Assembly (NCBI RefSeq): GCF_034676725.1
Contig: NZ_JAUCBR010000004.1
Coordinates: 2,494,001 to 2,558,000 of the forward strand
Length of the DNA stretch: 64,000 nt
From: Denitromonas sp.
GTDB lineage: Bacteria > Pseudomonadota > Gammaproteobacteria > Burkholderiales > Rhodocyclaceae
Direction of reading: 5' to 3'
The notes under the pieces are model-generated. The model did no database searches. It saw only the letters and a list, made by a program, of their open reading frames with translations, and was not told the origin of the DNA. This document shows, one piece after another, positions 25,312 to 33,627 of this stretch; the stretch's first letter is position 1, and the number at the start of each line of letters is the position of its first letter. A program made the position numbers and the translations under genes.

Positions 25312-27124
25312 TGCGCACCGGGCCCTGCGCGAACTCGCTGACCGTGCCGGTGCTCGACGAGGCGGCGCTGGCGCGCTTGCTGGCGCAGCAGGGGTTCGTG
25401 CCGGAGGATCGGGCGGCGATTCGTGCCTTCGGCCGGGTCGTCAGCCGCGAGGCCTTGCAGGACGATTTTGCCGCGGTCTTCCTGGCCCGGGCGGGGGCGC
25501 GGTGGCGGCCGAGATGGCGGCTGCCGAAGCCGCTTTCTGCGACGAACTGCTCAATATTGCCGGCTGGCAAGGCGGGGCGGACTGGTTCAACCGGCTGGCC
25601 CAGCGGTGGTGCGATTGTCTCGACTGCGGTGTGGCTGACCACTTTCCGTGGGCCGCCTGCGGTTCATTGCTGTCGGTTTGCCGCGATCGGCTCGTGGGCG
25701 GGCGGGCCGAGGTCTTTCAGCTCGAGATGGACCTGCTGACCGGGCTGGTGCGGGTGGTGTGGGCGCTTGCAAGCTACCTGACCGAAGTGGCCATCGCGCG
25801 CGAGCGGGAAAAGGTGAAAGCCTTTGCCTTGATCGACGCACACACCGGTCTGCCAAACCGGCTGCGCTTCGAGCAGGTGCTGACGGCGGCCCTGGGGGTG
25901 GCGAGCGAGGACTGGCCGGTGGGGCTGGTGGTGCTCAAGATGCATGTCGGGGCGGGCGCCGTCGCGTTGCTCGCGGGCGAACGCGAACGCCTGCAGGTGG
26001 CTGTCAGCGCGCAGCTCGCCGGTGTCATCCGGGAGGGCGATGTGTTGTGCCTGACCGGCGAGGAGGAATGGTCGCTGGTGCAATGCGCGGTGCGCACCCC
26101 GGCGCAAGTGATGCTCGCCGCCCACAAGTTGCACGATGTGGCGCTGGCCGCGGCCTCATCAGTGGGGCTGGCCGGCCACATTGGTGCCGTCGCCGGTGGC
26201 GCCTGTGGCCCCGGCGATGCGGCCGATGCCCGCGGCCTCGAGCGCGCGGCGCGCAATGCCCAGTTTGCCGCGCGCGATGCGCGCCAGCCGGTCGCCATGT
26301 ACACGCCCCAGGTGGCCAACCTGTCGCGCACCGTGTCGAGCCTCGAGCAGGACTTCCATCGGGCGTTGGCCCTGCAGCACTTTGAACTGTTCTTGCAGCC
26401 GCAGGTTGATGTCGGCTCCGGCGAGTGCCACTGCGTCGAGGCCTTGCTGCGCTGGCGGCGTGCCGAAGGCAACTGGGTGGCGCCGCCGGCCGTTGTCGAA
26501 CTGGCCGAGCGAACCGGGGTGGCGGGGCAGATGCTGCGCTCGCTGCTCTCGCGCCAGGCGCGGGTGGCCGACGAACTGGCGCGGGCCGGCATCGATGTGA
26601 CGGTGATGCTCAACCTGACCGCGCAGGACATTCGCGACCCGGACCTGCCGGCACTCGTCCGTCAGGCGCTTGGCAATTGGCGGGTGCCCGTATCGCGCGT
26701 AGGCTTTGAGTTGACGGAGGGCGCCTTGCTGGTCGATGAGCCCGCCGCCGCCAAGGTGGTGGCCGCGTTGCGCGATACCGGGTGCACCGTGGCGCTGGAT
26801 GATTTTGGCACCGGGTACTCGTCCTTGTCGCACCTTCGCCGATTGCCGGTCGATGAACTCAAGGTGGATCGCCAGTTCGTTGCCGGGGTGTGTGTCGATG
26901 CGCAGGACCGCGCCATGGTCGAGGCCTTGCTGGTGCTGGCGCGTGCGTTCAAGCTGCGCGTGGTGGCCGAAGGGGTCGAAAGCGAGGCGCAGGCCACGTG
27001 CCTGGCCGAGATGGGATGCGACCGCCTGCAGGGCTATTTTCTGGCGCGGCCGATGAACGCCGACGCGTTTGTCCGCTGGTGGCGGGCGCGCTACGGCCAG
27101 CCGGTTGCCCCGGCAGATTCTTAG
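25311..27124 (+). pseudogene. GGDEF/EAL c-di-GMP phosphodiesterase, frameshifted near its N-terminus
   Basis: The start overlaps the HD-GYP stop. The first frame is good to about 25490 (…DDFAAVFLARAG) and the next continues from AVAAEMAAAEAAFCDELL to 27124; adding one base in the five-G run at 25493-25497 would join them into 604 residues. After an unassigned helical N-terminal domain (about 1-160; globin-like sensor is possible but weak) comes a degenerate GGDEF domain (IDAHTGLPNRLRFEQ at its start, TGEEEW in place of GGDEF) and an intact EAL domain with EALLRW near residue 375, FELTEGALL and DDFGTGYSSLSHL near 496. If the frame is intact in the cell, it should degrade c-di-GMP. Frameshift may be an assembly error in a G run. 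Confidence 0.82.
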
Positions 27125-27489
27125 GGGCGGCCGGGTGGGCGCGGACGGGAAGGCGGGGCGTCGTCGGCCGGGTCGCTGGCTGCCGGCTCGGTCGCCGGGG
27201 CGTGCGATGTGGTGTCGGCCAGGGTGGGGGGAACGATGTCGATCTTGTTTTCGATCATGTAGTCGTTCATATTCCGCCACCCGCTGAAAATGTCGGCCTT
27301 AGAGGCCTTGGGGTTCAGCGTGTAGCAGTCCTCCAGGGCGCGACCGGCGTGGCGGCAGGCGCTGCCGATGGCTTCGCCTTCGGCCTGGGCGCGGGCAGCC
27401 TCCTTGGCCGGATCGGGGATGCCCAGCTCCTCGCAACCGGACAATGTGGCAAGCAGGGCGACGGCGATGACGACAGGGCGGATCTTCAT
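27121..27489 (-). CDS. Small conserved lipoprotein of unknown function
   Basis: A 122-residue protein with a lipoprotein signal (MKIRPVVIAVALLATLSGC; cysteine at residue 19) and a central part with two cysteines (SACRHAGRALEDCYTLNP) followed by a proline-rich tail. I did not recognise a family with known function. The ATG at 27489 is chosen because it places the lipobox correctly. Its stop overlaps the convergent EAL gene stop by three bases (TTAG serves both). Confidence 0.78.
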   Translation of the reverse strand: MKIRPVVIAVALLATLSGCEELGIPDPAKEAARAQAEGEAIGSACRHAGRALEDCYTLNPKASKADIFSGWRNMNDYMIENKIDIVPPTLADTTSHAPATEPAASDPADDAPPSRPRPPGRP

Positions 27490-27616
27490 GGCGACTACCG
27501 GGTTGGGTCTGACGATGAAAGATATCGTCGCCCCTGAAGAAATCTTGAGCAGAACCGAAGTGTTGAACAATGATCAGGGGCGTCGCCGCAGGCGGCCCGC
27601 AGAAGAGGTGGTTGGG

Positions 27617-28861
27617 ATGTTGAAGCAGTGTGTGTCCAGATTCTGGCGCTACGGTGCGGTGGCGGTCATCGCCTCCGCCGCCATGGCGCACGCGGCGGGT
27701 GAGCCGCATGTGGTGACCTTGTCGCATGTGTTTGATCCCGAGCGGGCGCAGCAGCTCGCCGGCCTGGTCGAGCGTTTCAACGCCACCGAGAAGGCCGGCC
27801 AGGTGCGCATCGTCACCGAGCCCGGCGCGGTCGAGAGCGCCGCCATCCAGATCGTGCAGGGCGACGCCGAACAGGCCCTGCGTGCGCGCGGGGCATTTCG
27901 TCCGTTGTACCAGGTGATGGCCGAGGCCGGCCTGGCGCTGGGCAGCGACAAGGGGCTGACCGGCTTTGACCGCGGCACGCTCGATGCCCGCGGCCGGCGC
28001 ATTGCGCTGCCGGTGGGCATGTACACCCCGGTGCTGTTCATCAACCGCCGGGCGTTCCAGGAAGTGGGGCTCGACCCCGATGCGCCGCCGCGCACCTGGC
28101 GCAGCCTGCAAGATGCCCTGGGCAAGCTCTTCGACGCGGGCTACGCCTGCCCCTACACCGTGTCCCGCCCCAGCTGGGTGATGGTCGATAACGTCAGCGC
28201 GCGGCAGAACGTGGCGATGACCCGCCGCGCCGGTCGCAATGAAGAGCTGTCGGTCAACGGCATGCTGCAGATTCGCCATATCGCGCTGATGGCCAGCTGG
28301 GTGCGTGCACGCTACCTCCATGTGTATGGCGCGGGCGCCGAGCCGGCCGAGCGCTTTACCCGTGGCGAGTGTGCGGTCATCGCCGCCGAATCGGCCAACT
28401 GGCCCGCCTTCCGCCAGGCCGCCGCCTTCGATGTCGGGGTCAGCGAGCTGCCGTTCTACGACGACTACCCGGGCGGTGTCGGCGGCACCTTGGCCGAGGG
28501 GCCGACGCTGTGGGTCGCCAAAGACAAGAAGCGCGCCGACTACCAGGTGGCGGCGCGCTTTGTGCGCTTCCTGCTCAAGCCCGACAACCAGCTCGCCTGG
28601 CAGCGTGGCACCGGCTACCTGCCGCTCGACGAGAAGGGCAGTGTGGCCGGCGCCGGCATTGCGCCGGACCAGCCCAATCTGCTGGTGGCGCGCAAGCAAC
28701 TGAGCGTCGACACCAAGGCCAGCCCGGCAGCCTCCGACTTGCCCAAGCAGGCCCGGGTGCGCGACATCCTCGAAGAAGAGCTCGATGCCGTCTGGGCCGA
28801 CCGTCAGCCGGCCAAGCAGGCGCTCGACAACGCCGTGGCCCGGGCCAGCAGCATCAAGTGA
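27617..28861 (+). CDS. ugpB: UgpB-type extracellular solute-binding protein
   Basis: Periplasmic binding protein of ABC uptake systems for sn-glycerol-3-phosphate and glycerophosphodiesters. The 414-residue protein has a signal peptide (cleavage near AMAHAAGEP, about residue 24), begins with VTLSHVFDPERAQQLAGLVERFN and has YPGGVGGTLAEGPTLWV, typical of UgpB. Start ATG at 27617 follows AGAGG loosely. ugpQ follows at once, but no permease or ATPase gene (ugpA, ugpE, ugpC) is present in the window, so the transporter must be elsewhere or lost. Confidence 0.85.
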   Translation: MLKQCVSRFWRYGAVAVIASAAMAHAAGEPHVVTLSHVFDPERAQQLAGLVERFNATEKAGQVRIVTEPGAVESAAIQIVQGDAEQALRARGAFRPLYQVMAEAGLALGSDKGLTGFDRGTLDARGRRIALPVGMYTPVLFINRRAFQEVGLDPDAPPRTWRSLQDALGKLFDAGYACPYTVSRPSWVMVDNVSARQNVAMTRRAGRNEELSVNGMLQIRHIALMASWVRARYLHVYGAGAEPAERFTRGECAVIAAESANWPAFRQAAAFDVGVSELPFYDDYPGGVGGTLAEGPTLWVAKDKKRADYQVAARFVRFLLKPDNQLAWQRGTGYLPLDEKGSVAGAGIAPDQPNLLVARKQLSVDTKASPAASDLPKQARVRDILEEELDAVWADRQPAKQALDNAVARASSIK

Positions 28862-28872
28862 CCGCTGGCACC

Positions 28873-29610
28873 ATGCCGCGCTGGCGCTGGCCAGCGGTGA
28901 TCGCGCACCGATGTGGCGGCATGCTCGCCCCCGAGAATTCGATCGAAGGGCTGCACCGGGCCAGCGCCCTGGGCTGCCGGGGCGCGGAGTTCGACGCCAT
29001 GCTGGCGGTCTGTGGCACGCCAGTGCTGATGCACGACGAAACGCTCGAGCGCACCACCGTGGCCCAAGGGCGGGTCGATGCCACGCCATGGCAGGTGCTG
29101 GCGGACACCGCGCTGCGCGCCCGTGATGGCAGCGTGTCCACCGCCCGCGTGCCGAGCCTGGCGATGGCGCTTCAGACCTGCCTGAGCCTGGGGATGGCCG
29201 CCAATATCGAGATCAAGCCCGCCACGGGCGCCGACCAGGCCACCGGTGAGGCCGTGGCCGCGCTGGCTGCACGGCTCTGGCCGGCCGACGCGCCCTGGCC
29301 GCTGCTCTTGTCATCGTTCTCGACGCGCGCGCTGGCCGCCGCCGCAGACACCGCGCCCGATCTGCCGCGCGCCCTGCTGCTCGAAACGGTCGCACCCGAC
29401 AGCCTCGCCCTGGCGCAACAGCTCGGCTGTGTCGCGCTGGTGGTCGAGCGCAGCTGTCTCACCGCCGCGGTCATCGACACGGTGCACCAGGCGGGGCTCG
29501 GCATTGCCATCTACACCGAAAACCACGCCGACCGCGGGCAGGACGCCCTCGCGGCCGGGCTCGACGCCCTGATCACCGACTGGCCGGACCGATTCCTCCG
29601 CTCGCACTGA
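28873..29610 (+). CDS. ugpQ: Glycerophosphodiester phosphodiesterase, cytoplasmic type
   Basis: Cleaves glycerophosphodiesters to glycerol-3-phosphate and an alcohol. About 245 residues with the GDPD motifs IAHRCGGMLAPENSIEG (H and R/E catalytic residues), EFDAMLAVCGTPVLMHDETLERTT and IEIKP. The H of HRCGG and H of MHDET are the conserved pair. No signal peptide, so it is cytoplasmic like E. coli UgpQ. An alternative start GTG at 28858 would overlap the ugpB stop (GTGA) and add five residues. Confidence 0.92.
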   Translation: MPRWRWPAVIAHRCGGMLAPENSIEGLHRASALGCRGAEFDAMLAVCGTPVLMHDETLERTTVAQGRVDATPWQVLADTALRARDGSVSTARVPSLAMALQTCLSLGMAANIEIKPATGADQATGEAVAALAARLWPADAPWPLLLSSFSTRALAAAADTAPDLPRALLLETVAPDSLALAQQLGCVALVVERSCLTAAVIDTVHQAGLGIAIYTENHADRGQDALAAGLDALITDWPDRFLRSH

Positions 29611-29640
29611 ATCCGCCGGGCGGCGCCTTGACCTTGGCGC

Positions 29641-29669
29641 TTGACGCTCTGGTGTCCCCCCCATACCAT
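29641..29669 (+). promoter_or_regulatory. Sigma-70 promoter of ispB
   Basis: TTGACG (29641-29646), 17-base spacer, TACCAT (29664-29669); start expected near 29676. It lies inside the longest ispB reading frame, so translation from the ATG at 29628 is improbable. Confidence 0.5.
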
Positions 29670-29699
29670 CGCCCTTTTCCTGTTCGTCGCGGCCCCATC

Positions 29700-30668
29700 T
29701 TGTCAGCCCAGCACCTCTTCGCACCGATCGCCGACGATATGGCGGCGGTCAATCAAGTCATCCGCCAGCGCCTCCATTCCGAGGTGGTGCTGATCCGGCA
29801 GATCGCCGAGTACATCATCAACAGCGGCGGCAAGCGCCTGCGGCCGGCGCTGGTGCTGTACACCGCGCGCGCACTGGGCTACCAGGGCACGGGTCACCAT
29901 GAACTGGCGACCGTGGTCGAGTTCATTCATACCGCCACGCTCCTGCACGACGATGTGGTCGACGAATCCTCCCTGCGCCGCGGCGCCAAGACTGCCAACG
30001 CCCTGTTCGGCAATGCCGCCTCGGTGCTGGTCGGCGACTTCCTCTACTCCCGCGCCTTCCAGATGATGGTGTCGGTGGGCAACATGCACATCATGGAAGT
30101 GCTCGCCGACGCCACCAATACCATTGCCGAAGGCGAGGTGCTGCAACTGCTCAACTGCCACGACGCCGACGTGACGGTCGACGCCTACCTGCGGGTCATT
30201 CGCTTCAAGACCGCCAAACTGTTCGAGGCCGCGGCCCGGCTCGGCGGCATCCTCGCCGGAGCCACGCCCGAGGTCGAAGCGCAGCTCGGCGTTTTCGGCA
30301 TGCATCTGGGGACGGCCTTCCAGCTGGTGGACGATGTGCTCGACTACTCCGGTGAAGAGGCGGCGACGGGCAAACACCTCGGCGACGACCTCGCCGAAGG
30401 CAAGCCGACCCTGCCCTTGATTCACGTCATGCAGCACGGCACCCCCGAGCAGGCGGCGCTGGTGCGCAAGGCGATCGAGGAGGGCGGTCGCGACGCGTTT
30501 GCCGACATCCATGCGGCGATCCTGACAACGGGCGCTCTGGAAGCCACCCGGGCCTGTGCAAAACGCGAGTCCCAACTGGCAATCGACGCATTAAGTGTAC
30601 TTCCAGCTTCCCTTTTCAAAGATCGCCTGCTAGAATTATCGGACTTCGCAGTTGAGAGAGATCACTGA
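29700..30668 (+). CDS. ispB: Octaprenyl diphosphate synthase
   Basis: Builds the long polyprenyl side chain of ubiquinone. The trans-prenyltransferase motifs are clear: GGKRLRPAL, first aspartate-rich motif LLHDDVVDES, and second QLVDDVLDYSG. The body matches E. coli IspB along its length. I prefer a TTG start at 29700 (reading (M)SAQHLFAPIADDMAAVN), giving 322 residues, since homologues begin near this sequence and a promoter lies just upstream; the in-frame ATG at 29628 is the alternative. tRNA-Pro follows 22 bases after the stop. Confidence 0.93.
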   Translation: MSAQHLFAPIADDMAAVNQVIRQRLHSEVVLIRQIAEYIINSGGKRLRPALVLYTARALGYQGTGHHELATVVEFIHTATLLHDDVVDESSLRRGAKTANALFGNAASVLVGDFLYSRAFQMMVSVGNMHIMEVLADATNTIAEGEVLQLLNCHDADVTVDAYLRVIRFKTAKLFEAAARLGGILAGATPEVEAQLGVFGMHLGTAFQLVDDVLDYSGEEAATGKHLGDDLAEGKPTLPLIHVMQHGTPEQAALVRKAIEEGGRDAFADIHAAILTTGALEATRACAKRESQLAIDALSVLPASLFKDRLLELSDFAVERDH

Positions 30669-30684
30669 TCTTTCCAGCTGCGAA
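30645..30684 (+). other. Inverted repeat spanning the ispB stop, upstream of tRNA-Pro
   Basis: TTCGCAGTTG (30645-30654) pairs with CAGCTGCGAA (30675-30684) with a 20-base loop. A TAGAAT that could be a -10 box lies just before at 30631-30636. It may be a processing signal in the tRNA leader or part of ispB mRNA end formation; function unproven. Confidence 0.35.
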
Positions 30685-30690
30685 ATTCGT

Positions 30691-30767
30691 CGGGGAATAG
30701 CTCAGCCTGGTAGAGCACTGCGTTCGGGACGCAGGGGCCGGAGGTTCGAATCCTCTTTCCCCGACCA
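30691..30767 (+). tRNA. tRNA-Pro (anticodon CGG)
   Basis: A 77-base cloverleaf with acceptor stem CGGGGAA/TTCCCCG, D arm GCTCAGCCTGGTAGAGC, anticodon stem CTGCG/CGCAG around loop TTCGGGA (anticodon CGG, reads CCG), variable GGGCC, T arm with TTCGAAT, discriminator A and encoded CCA. Confidence 0.97.
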
Positions 30768-30782
30768 TTATCTTCGACAAGA

Positions 30783-30808
30783 AAGCCACTCAGACGAGTG
30801 GCTTTTTT
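30783..30808 (+). terminator. Rho-independent terminator after tRNA-Pro
   Basis: Stem AAGCCACTC / GAGTGGCTT with loop AGAC, followed by TTTT. It starts 16 bases after the tRNA CCA end. Confidence 0.85.
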
Positions 30809-30862
30809 GTTTTCCGGCACCGGCGGCGCGCCGGGGTGTTGCCCCGGTCGCCACCCGGTGCC

Positions 30863-33550
30863 TTATTTTGCCAGCACCAGTTCCCACAGATCGCAGACCG
30901 CCTGTCGGTGCGTGTCGATCGGCTCGGGCGGCACCTCCACGCGCAGCCCGTTGAGCCGCTGGCGGTGCTGCAGGCGGCGGAATTCGCGGTAGGTGTCGCC
31001 GCTGCGACGGGCCAGTTCGGCGGGGATCAGGCCCAGTTCGCCGGCAATGCGCAGCAGCGCGATGTTGCCCAGGTTGCCGGTCAGCTCGGGGTGGCGGTGC
31101 GAATGGGCGAGGACGAGGTACTGGACGATGAATTCGACATCGACCAGGCCGCCGCGGTCGTGCTTGAGGTTGAACAGCCCGCTCTTGTTGCTGTGGGTGT
31201 CCATCATCTTCTTGCGCATGGCGAGGACCTCGTCGCGCAGCGTCGCCGGGTCGCGCGGTTGGCGCAGGACGTCGATGCGGATGGCTTCGAAGGCGTCGCC
31301 GATGTGGGTGTCCCCGGCCGAGAAGCGGGCGCGGGTGAGGGCCTGGTGTTCCCAGCACCAGGCGGATTCGAGCTGGTATTTGCGGAAAGCTTCGAGGCTG
31401 CACACGAGCAGGCCGGCGTCGCCATTGGGGCGCAGGCGCAGGTCGGTCTCGAAGAGCTGGCCGGCGGCGGTCTGGCTGGAGAGCCAGGTGTTGATGCGCT
31501 GGGCCAGTCGCGAGTAGTGCTCGGCGGCCTCGGGGTGCGGATCATCGTAGAGGAAGACAATGTCGAGGTCCGAGGCGTAGCCCAGCTCCTTGCCGCCGAG
31601 CTTGCCGTAGCTGACGATGGCGAAGGCGGGGGCGTCTTCCCGGTGGCGTCGGCGAACCTTGCGCCAGCACAGCGGAATGGTGAGGTCGAGCAGGGCGTCG
31701 GCGAGGGCCGAGAGGTGGTCGGACAGGGCTTCGACGGTGAGGACGCCGGCCAGATCCTGGGTGAGCAGCCGGAAGGCCTGGGTGTGATGCTGCTCGCGCA
31801 TCAGGTCCATCTGGCGTTCCATGTCGGGCTCGATCTCGTCGCATTGCTGGCGCAGGTCGGCGGCGAAGGCGGGCCAGTCGGGCTGGGTGTCGAGCTGGCG
31901 GGCGTCGAGCAGTTCATCGAGCAGAATCGGGTGGCGTGCCAGATACTGCGCGGCCCAGCGTGATGCCGACACGAGCTCGCCGACCTTGTGCAGGGCTTGC
32001 GGGTACTGCTGGAGCATGGCGAGGTAGGCGCCGCGGCCGCCGATGGCGTCGAGCAGGTCGAGACAGCGGGACAAGGTGTCGTCGGGGTTGGCCGCTTCGG
32101 CGGCGGCTTCGACCACGCGGGGCACCAGCGCGTCGAAACGGCATTTGATCTTGGGCGGCAGCTGCTGGTAGCGGGTGCCGCGGTGCAGGCTTTGCAGGCG
32201 CCGCGCCGCGGCTTCCGGATCGGGGTAGTTGAGCTTTGCGAGCAGCGGCACGATGGCGGCGGTGTCGTCGGCCTCGAGCCAGACGGTGTCGAGGTCGTGC
32301 GTGCCCTCTTCCGGTTCGCCAAACACCATCTCGAAATGGCGGCTGACTTCGGTGCGGTGGCGGTCGAGCGCCTCGAGCAGGGCCGGGTAGCTGTCGAAGC
32401 CCATGGCGCGGGCGACCAGGGCCTGGTCGTCGGGCTGGGTGGGCAGGTCGTGCGTCTGCGCGTCGTCGAGGTACTGAAGCCGGTGCTCCAGACGGCGCAG
32501 GAAGACATAGGCGGCCTTCAGTGCGCTGACGACCTCGCTCGCCAGTACGCCCTGTTCGGCGAGGAGGTCGAGCACTTTCTGCGTCGGCTTGATCTGCAGG
32601 CTGCGCTCGCGGCCTCCGCGAATCAGCTGGAAGACCTGGGCGATGAACTCGATCTCGCGAATGCCGCCCGGGCCGAGCTTGATGTTGTTGGCGCGGTCCT
32701 TGCGGGCCACCTCGCGGCGGATCTGGGCGTGCAGGTCGCGCATGGCGTTGATGGCGCCGAAATCGAGGTACTTGCGGAAGACGAAGGGGCGGGTGACGGC
32801 GTCGAGCTGCTCGAAGCGCTTGCCCAGCATGACGCGGGCCTTGATCCAGGCGTAGCGCTCCCACTCGCGCCCCTGCGAAATGAAGTAGTTCTCCAGCATG
32901 TCGAAGCTGCACACCAGCGGGCCGGAGTCGCCGTTGGGGCGCAAGCGCATGTCGACCCGGAACACCTGGCCGTGCTCGGTGATGTCGGCCAGGGCCTGGA
33001 TGATGCGCTTGCCGAGGCGCTCGAAGAATTCGAAGTTGCTGATCACCTTGTCGCCGCCGGTGTCGCCGTCGTCCGGGTAGATGAAGATCAGGTCGATGTC
33101 CGAGGAGACGTTCAGCTCACGCCCGCCGAGCTTGCCCATGCCGACCACCAGCAGTTCCTGCTCCCAGGCGCCCGGGGCCAGCGGCAGGCCGTGGCGCGCC
33201 ACCAGCGCCTCGCGCTCGACGTCGTGCGCCACGCGCACCGCCAGATCGGCAAAGGCGCTCATGGTCTCCGTGACTTCGGCCAGATCGGCATCGCCGGCCA
33301 GGTCGCGCACGGCCAGATGGCACAGCACCCAGGTGCGCAGCTTGCGCAGGGTGGCGCGCATGCTGTCGCGGTCGAGACTGGGGGGATCGACAAAGCGGGT
33401 CATGGCCGCGGTGTCCAGTGGCTGCGCCAGATGGCTGGCCAGTTGTGCCGCCAGCCAGTCGCGGCTTTGTAGCATGTGCTGGAGATAGCGGGAGAAGGGC
33501 AGTGCGTGACGCACTTTTTCAGGCAGGTCGGCCTGTTCGGTCAGGGACAT
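30863..33550 (-). CDS. glnE: Glutamine synthetase adenylyltransferase/adenylyl-removing enzyme
   Basis: Bifunctional enzyme that adds or removes AMP on glutamine synthetase according to PII state. The 895-residue protein has two nucleotidyltransferase domains, each with the G-G-D-x-D type motif: GMGKLGGRELNVSSDIDLIF in the N-terminal (deadenylylating) half and YGKLGGKELGYASDLDIVFLY in the C-terminal (adenylylating) half, plus LRPNGDSGPLV and LRPNGDAGLLV. The ATG at 33550 (MSLTEQADLPEKVRHAL) is taken over a longer frame without ribosome binding site that would overlap yhdP. Divergent from yhdP. Confidence 0.95.
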   Translation of the reverse strand: MSLTEQADLPEKVRHALPFSRYLQHMLQSRDWLAAQLASHLAQPLDTAAMTRFVDPPSLDRDSMRATLRKLRTWVLCHLAVRDLAGDADLAEVTETMSAFADLAVRVAHDVEREALVARHGLPLAPGAWEQELLVVGMGKLGGRELNVSSDIDLIFIYPDDGDTGGDKVISNFEFFERLGKRIIQALADITEHGQVFRVDMRLRPNGDSGPLVCSFDMLENYFISQGREWERYAWIKARVMLGKRFEQLDAVTRPFVFRKYLDFGAINAMRDLHAQIRREVARKDRANNIKLGPGGIREIEFIAQVFQLIRGGRERSLQIKPTQKVLDLLAEQGVLASEVVSALKAAYVFLRRLEHRLQYLDDAQTHDLPTQPDDQALVARAMGFDSYPALLEALDRHRTEVSRHFEMVFGEPEEGTHDLDTVWLEADDTAAIVPLLAKLNYPDPEAAARRLQSLHRGTRYQQLPPKIKCRFDALVPRVVEAAAEAANPDDTLSRCLDLLDAIGGRGAYLAMLQQYPQALHKVGELVSASRWAAQYLARHPILLDELLDARQLDTQPDWPAFAADLRQQCDEIEPDMERQMDLMREQHHTQAFRLLTQDLAGVLTVEALSDHLSALADALLDLTIPLCWRKVRRRHREDAPAFAIVSYGKLGGKELGYASDLDIVFLYDDPHPEAAEHYSRLAQRINTWLSSQTAAGQLFETDLRLRPNGDAGLLVCSLEAFRKYQLESAWCWEHQALTRARFSAGDTHIGDAFEAIRIDVLRQPRDPATLRDEVLAMRKKMMDTHSNKSGLFNLKHDRGGLVDVEFIVQYLVLAHSHRHPELTGNLGNIALLRIAGELGLIPAELARRSGDTYREFRRLQHRQRLNGLRVEVPPEPIDTHRQAVCDLWELVLAK

Positions 33551-33627
33551 GGTGATTCCGGCTTGATAGAATGAGCGGGATGCGTCCGCCGGTGGCCGGC
33601 ACGCCTTGGCGCAACGCAAACCCATTG

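Noticed and set aside
25493..25497. Phase-variable homopolymer in the GGDEF/EAL gene
   Set aside because: Five G are too short for typical slipped-strand phase variation; sequencing or assembly error is at least as likely, so it is only noted as a frame break.
29628..29699. N-terminal extension of IspB from ATG 29628
   Set aside because: A promoter-like TTGACG-N17-TACCAT lies inside it and it has no similarity to IspB, so the start was placed at TTG 29700.
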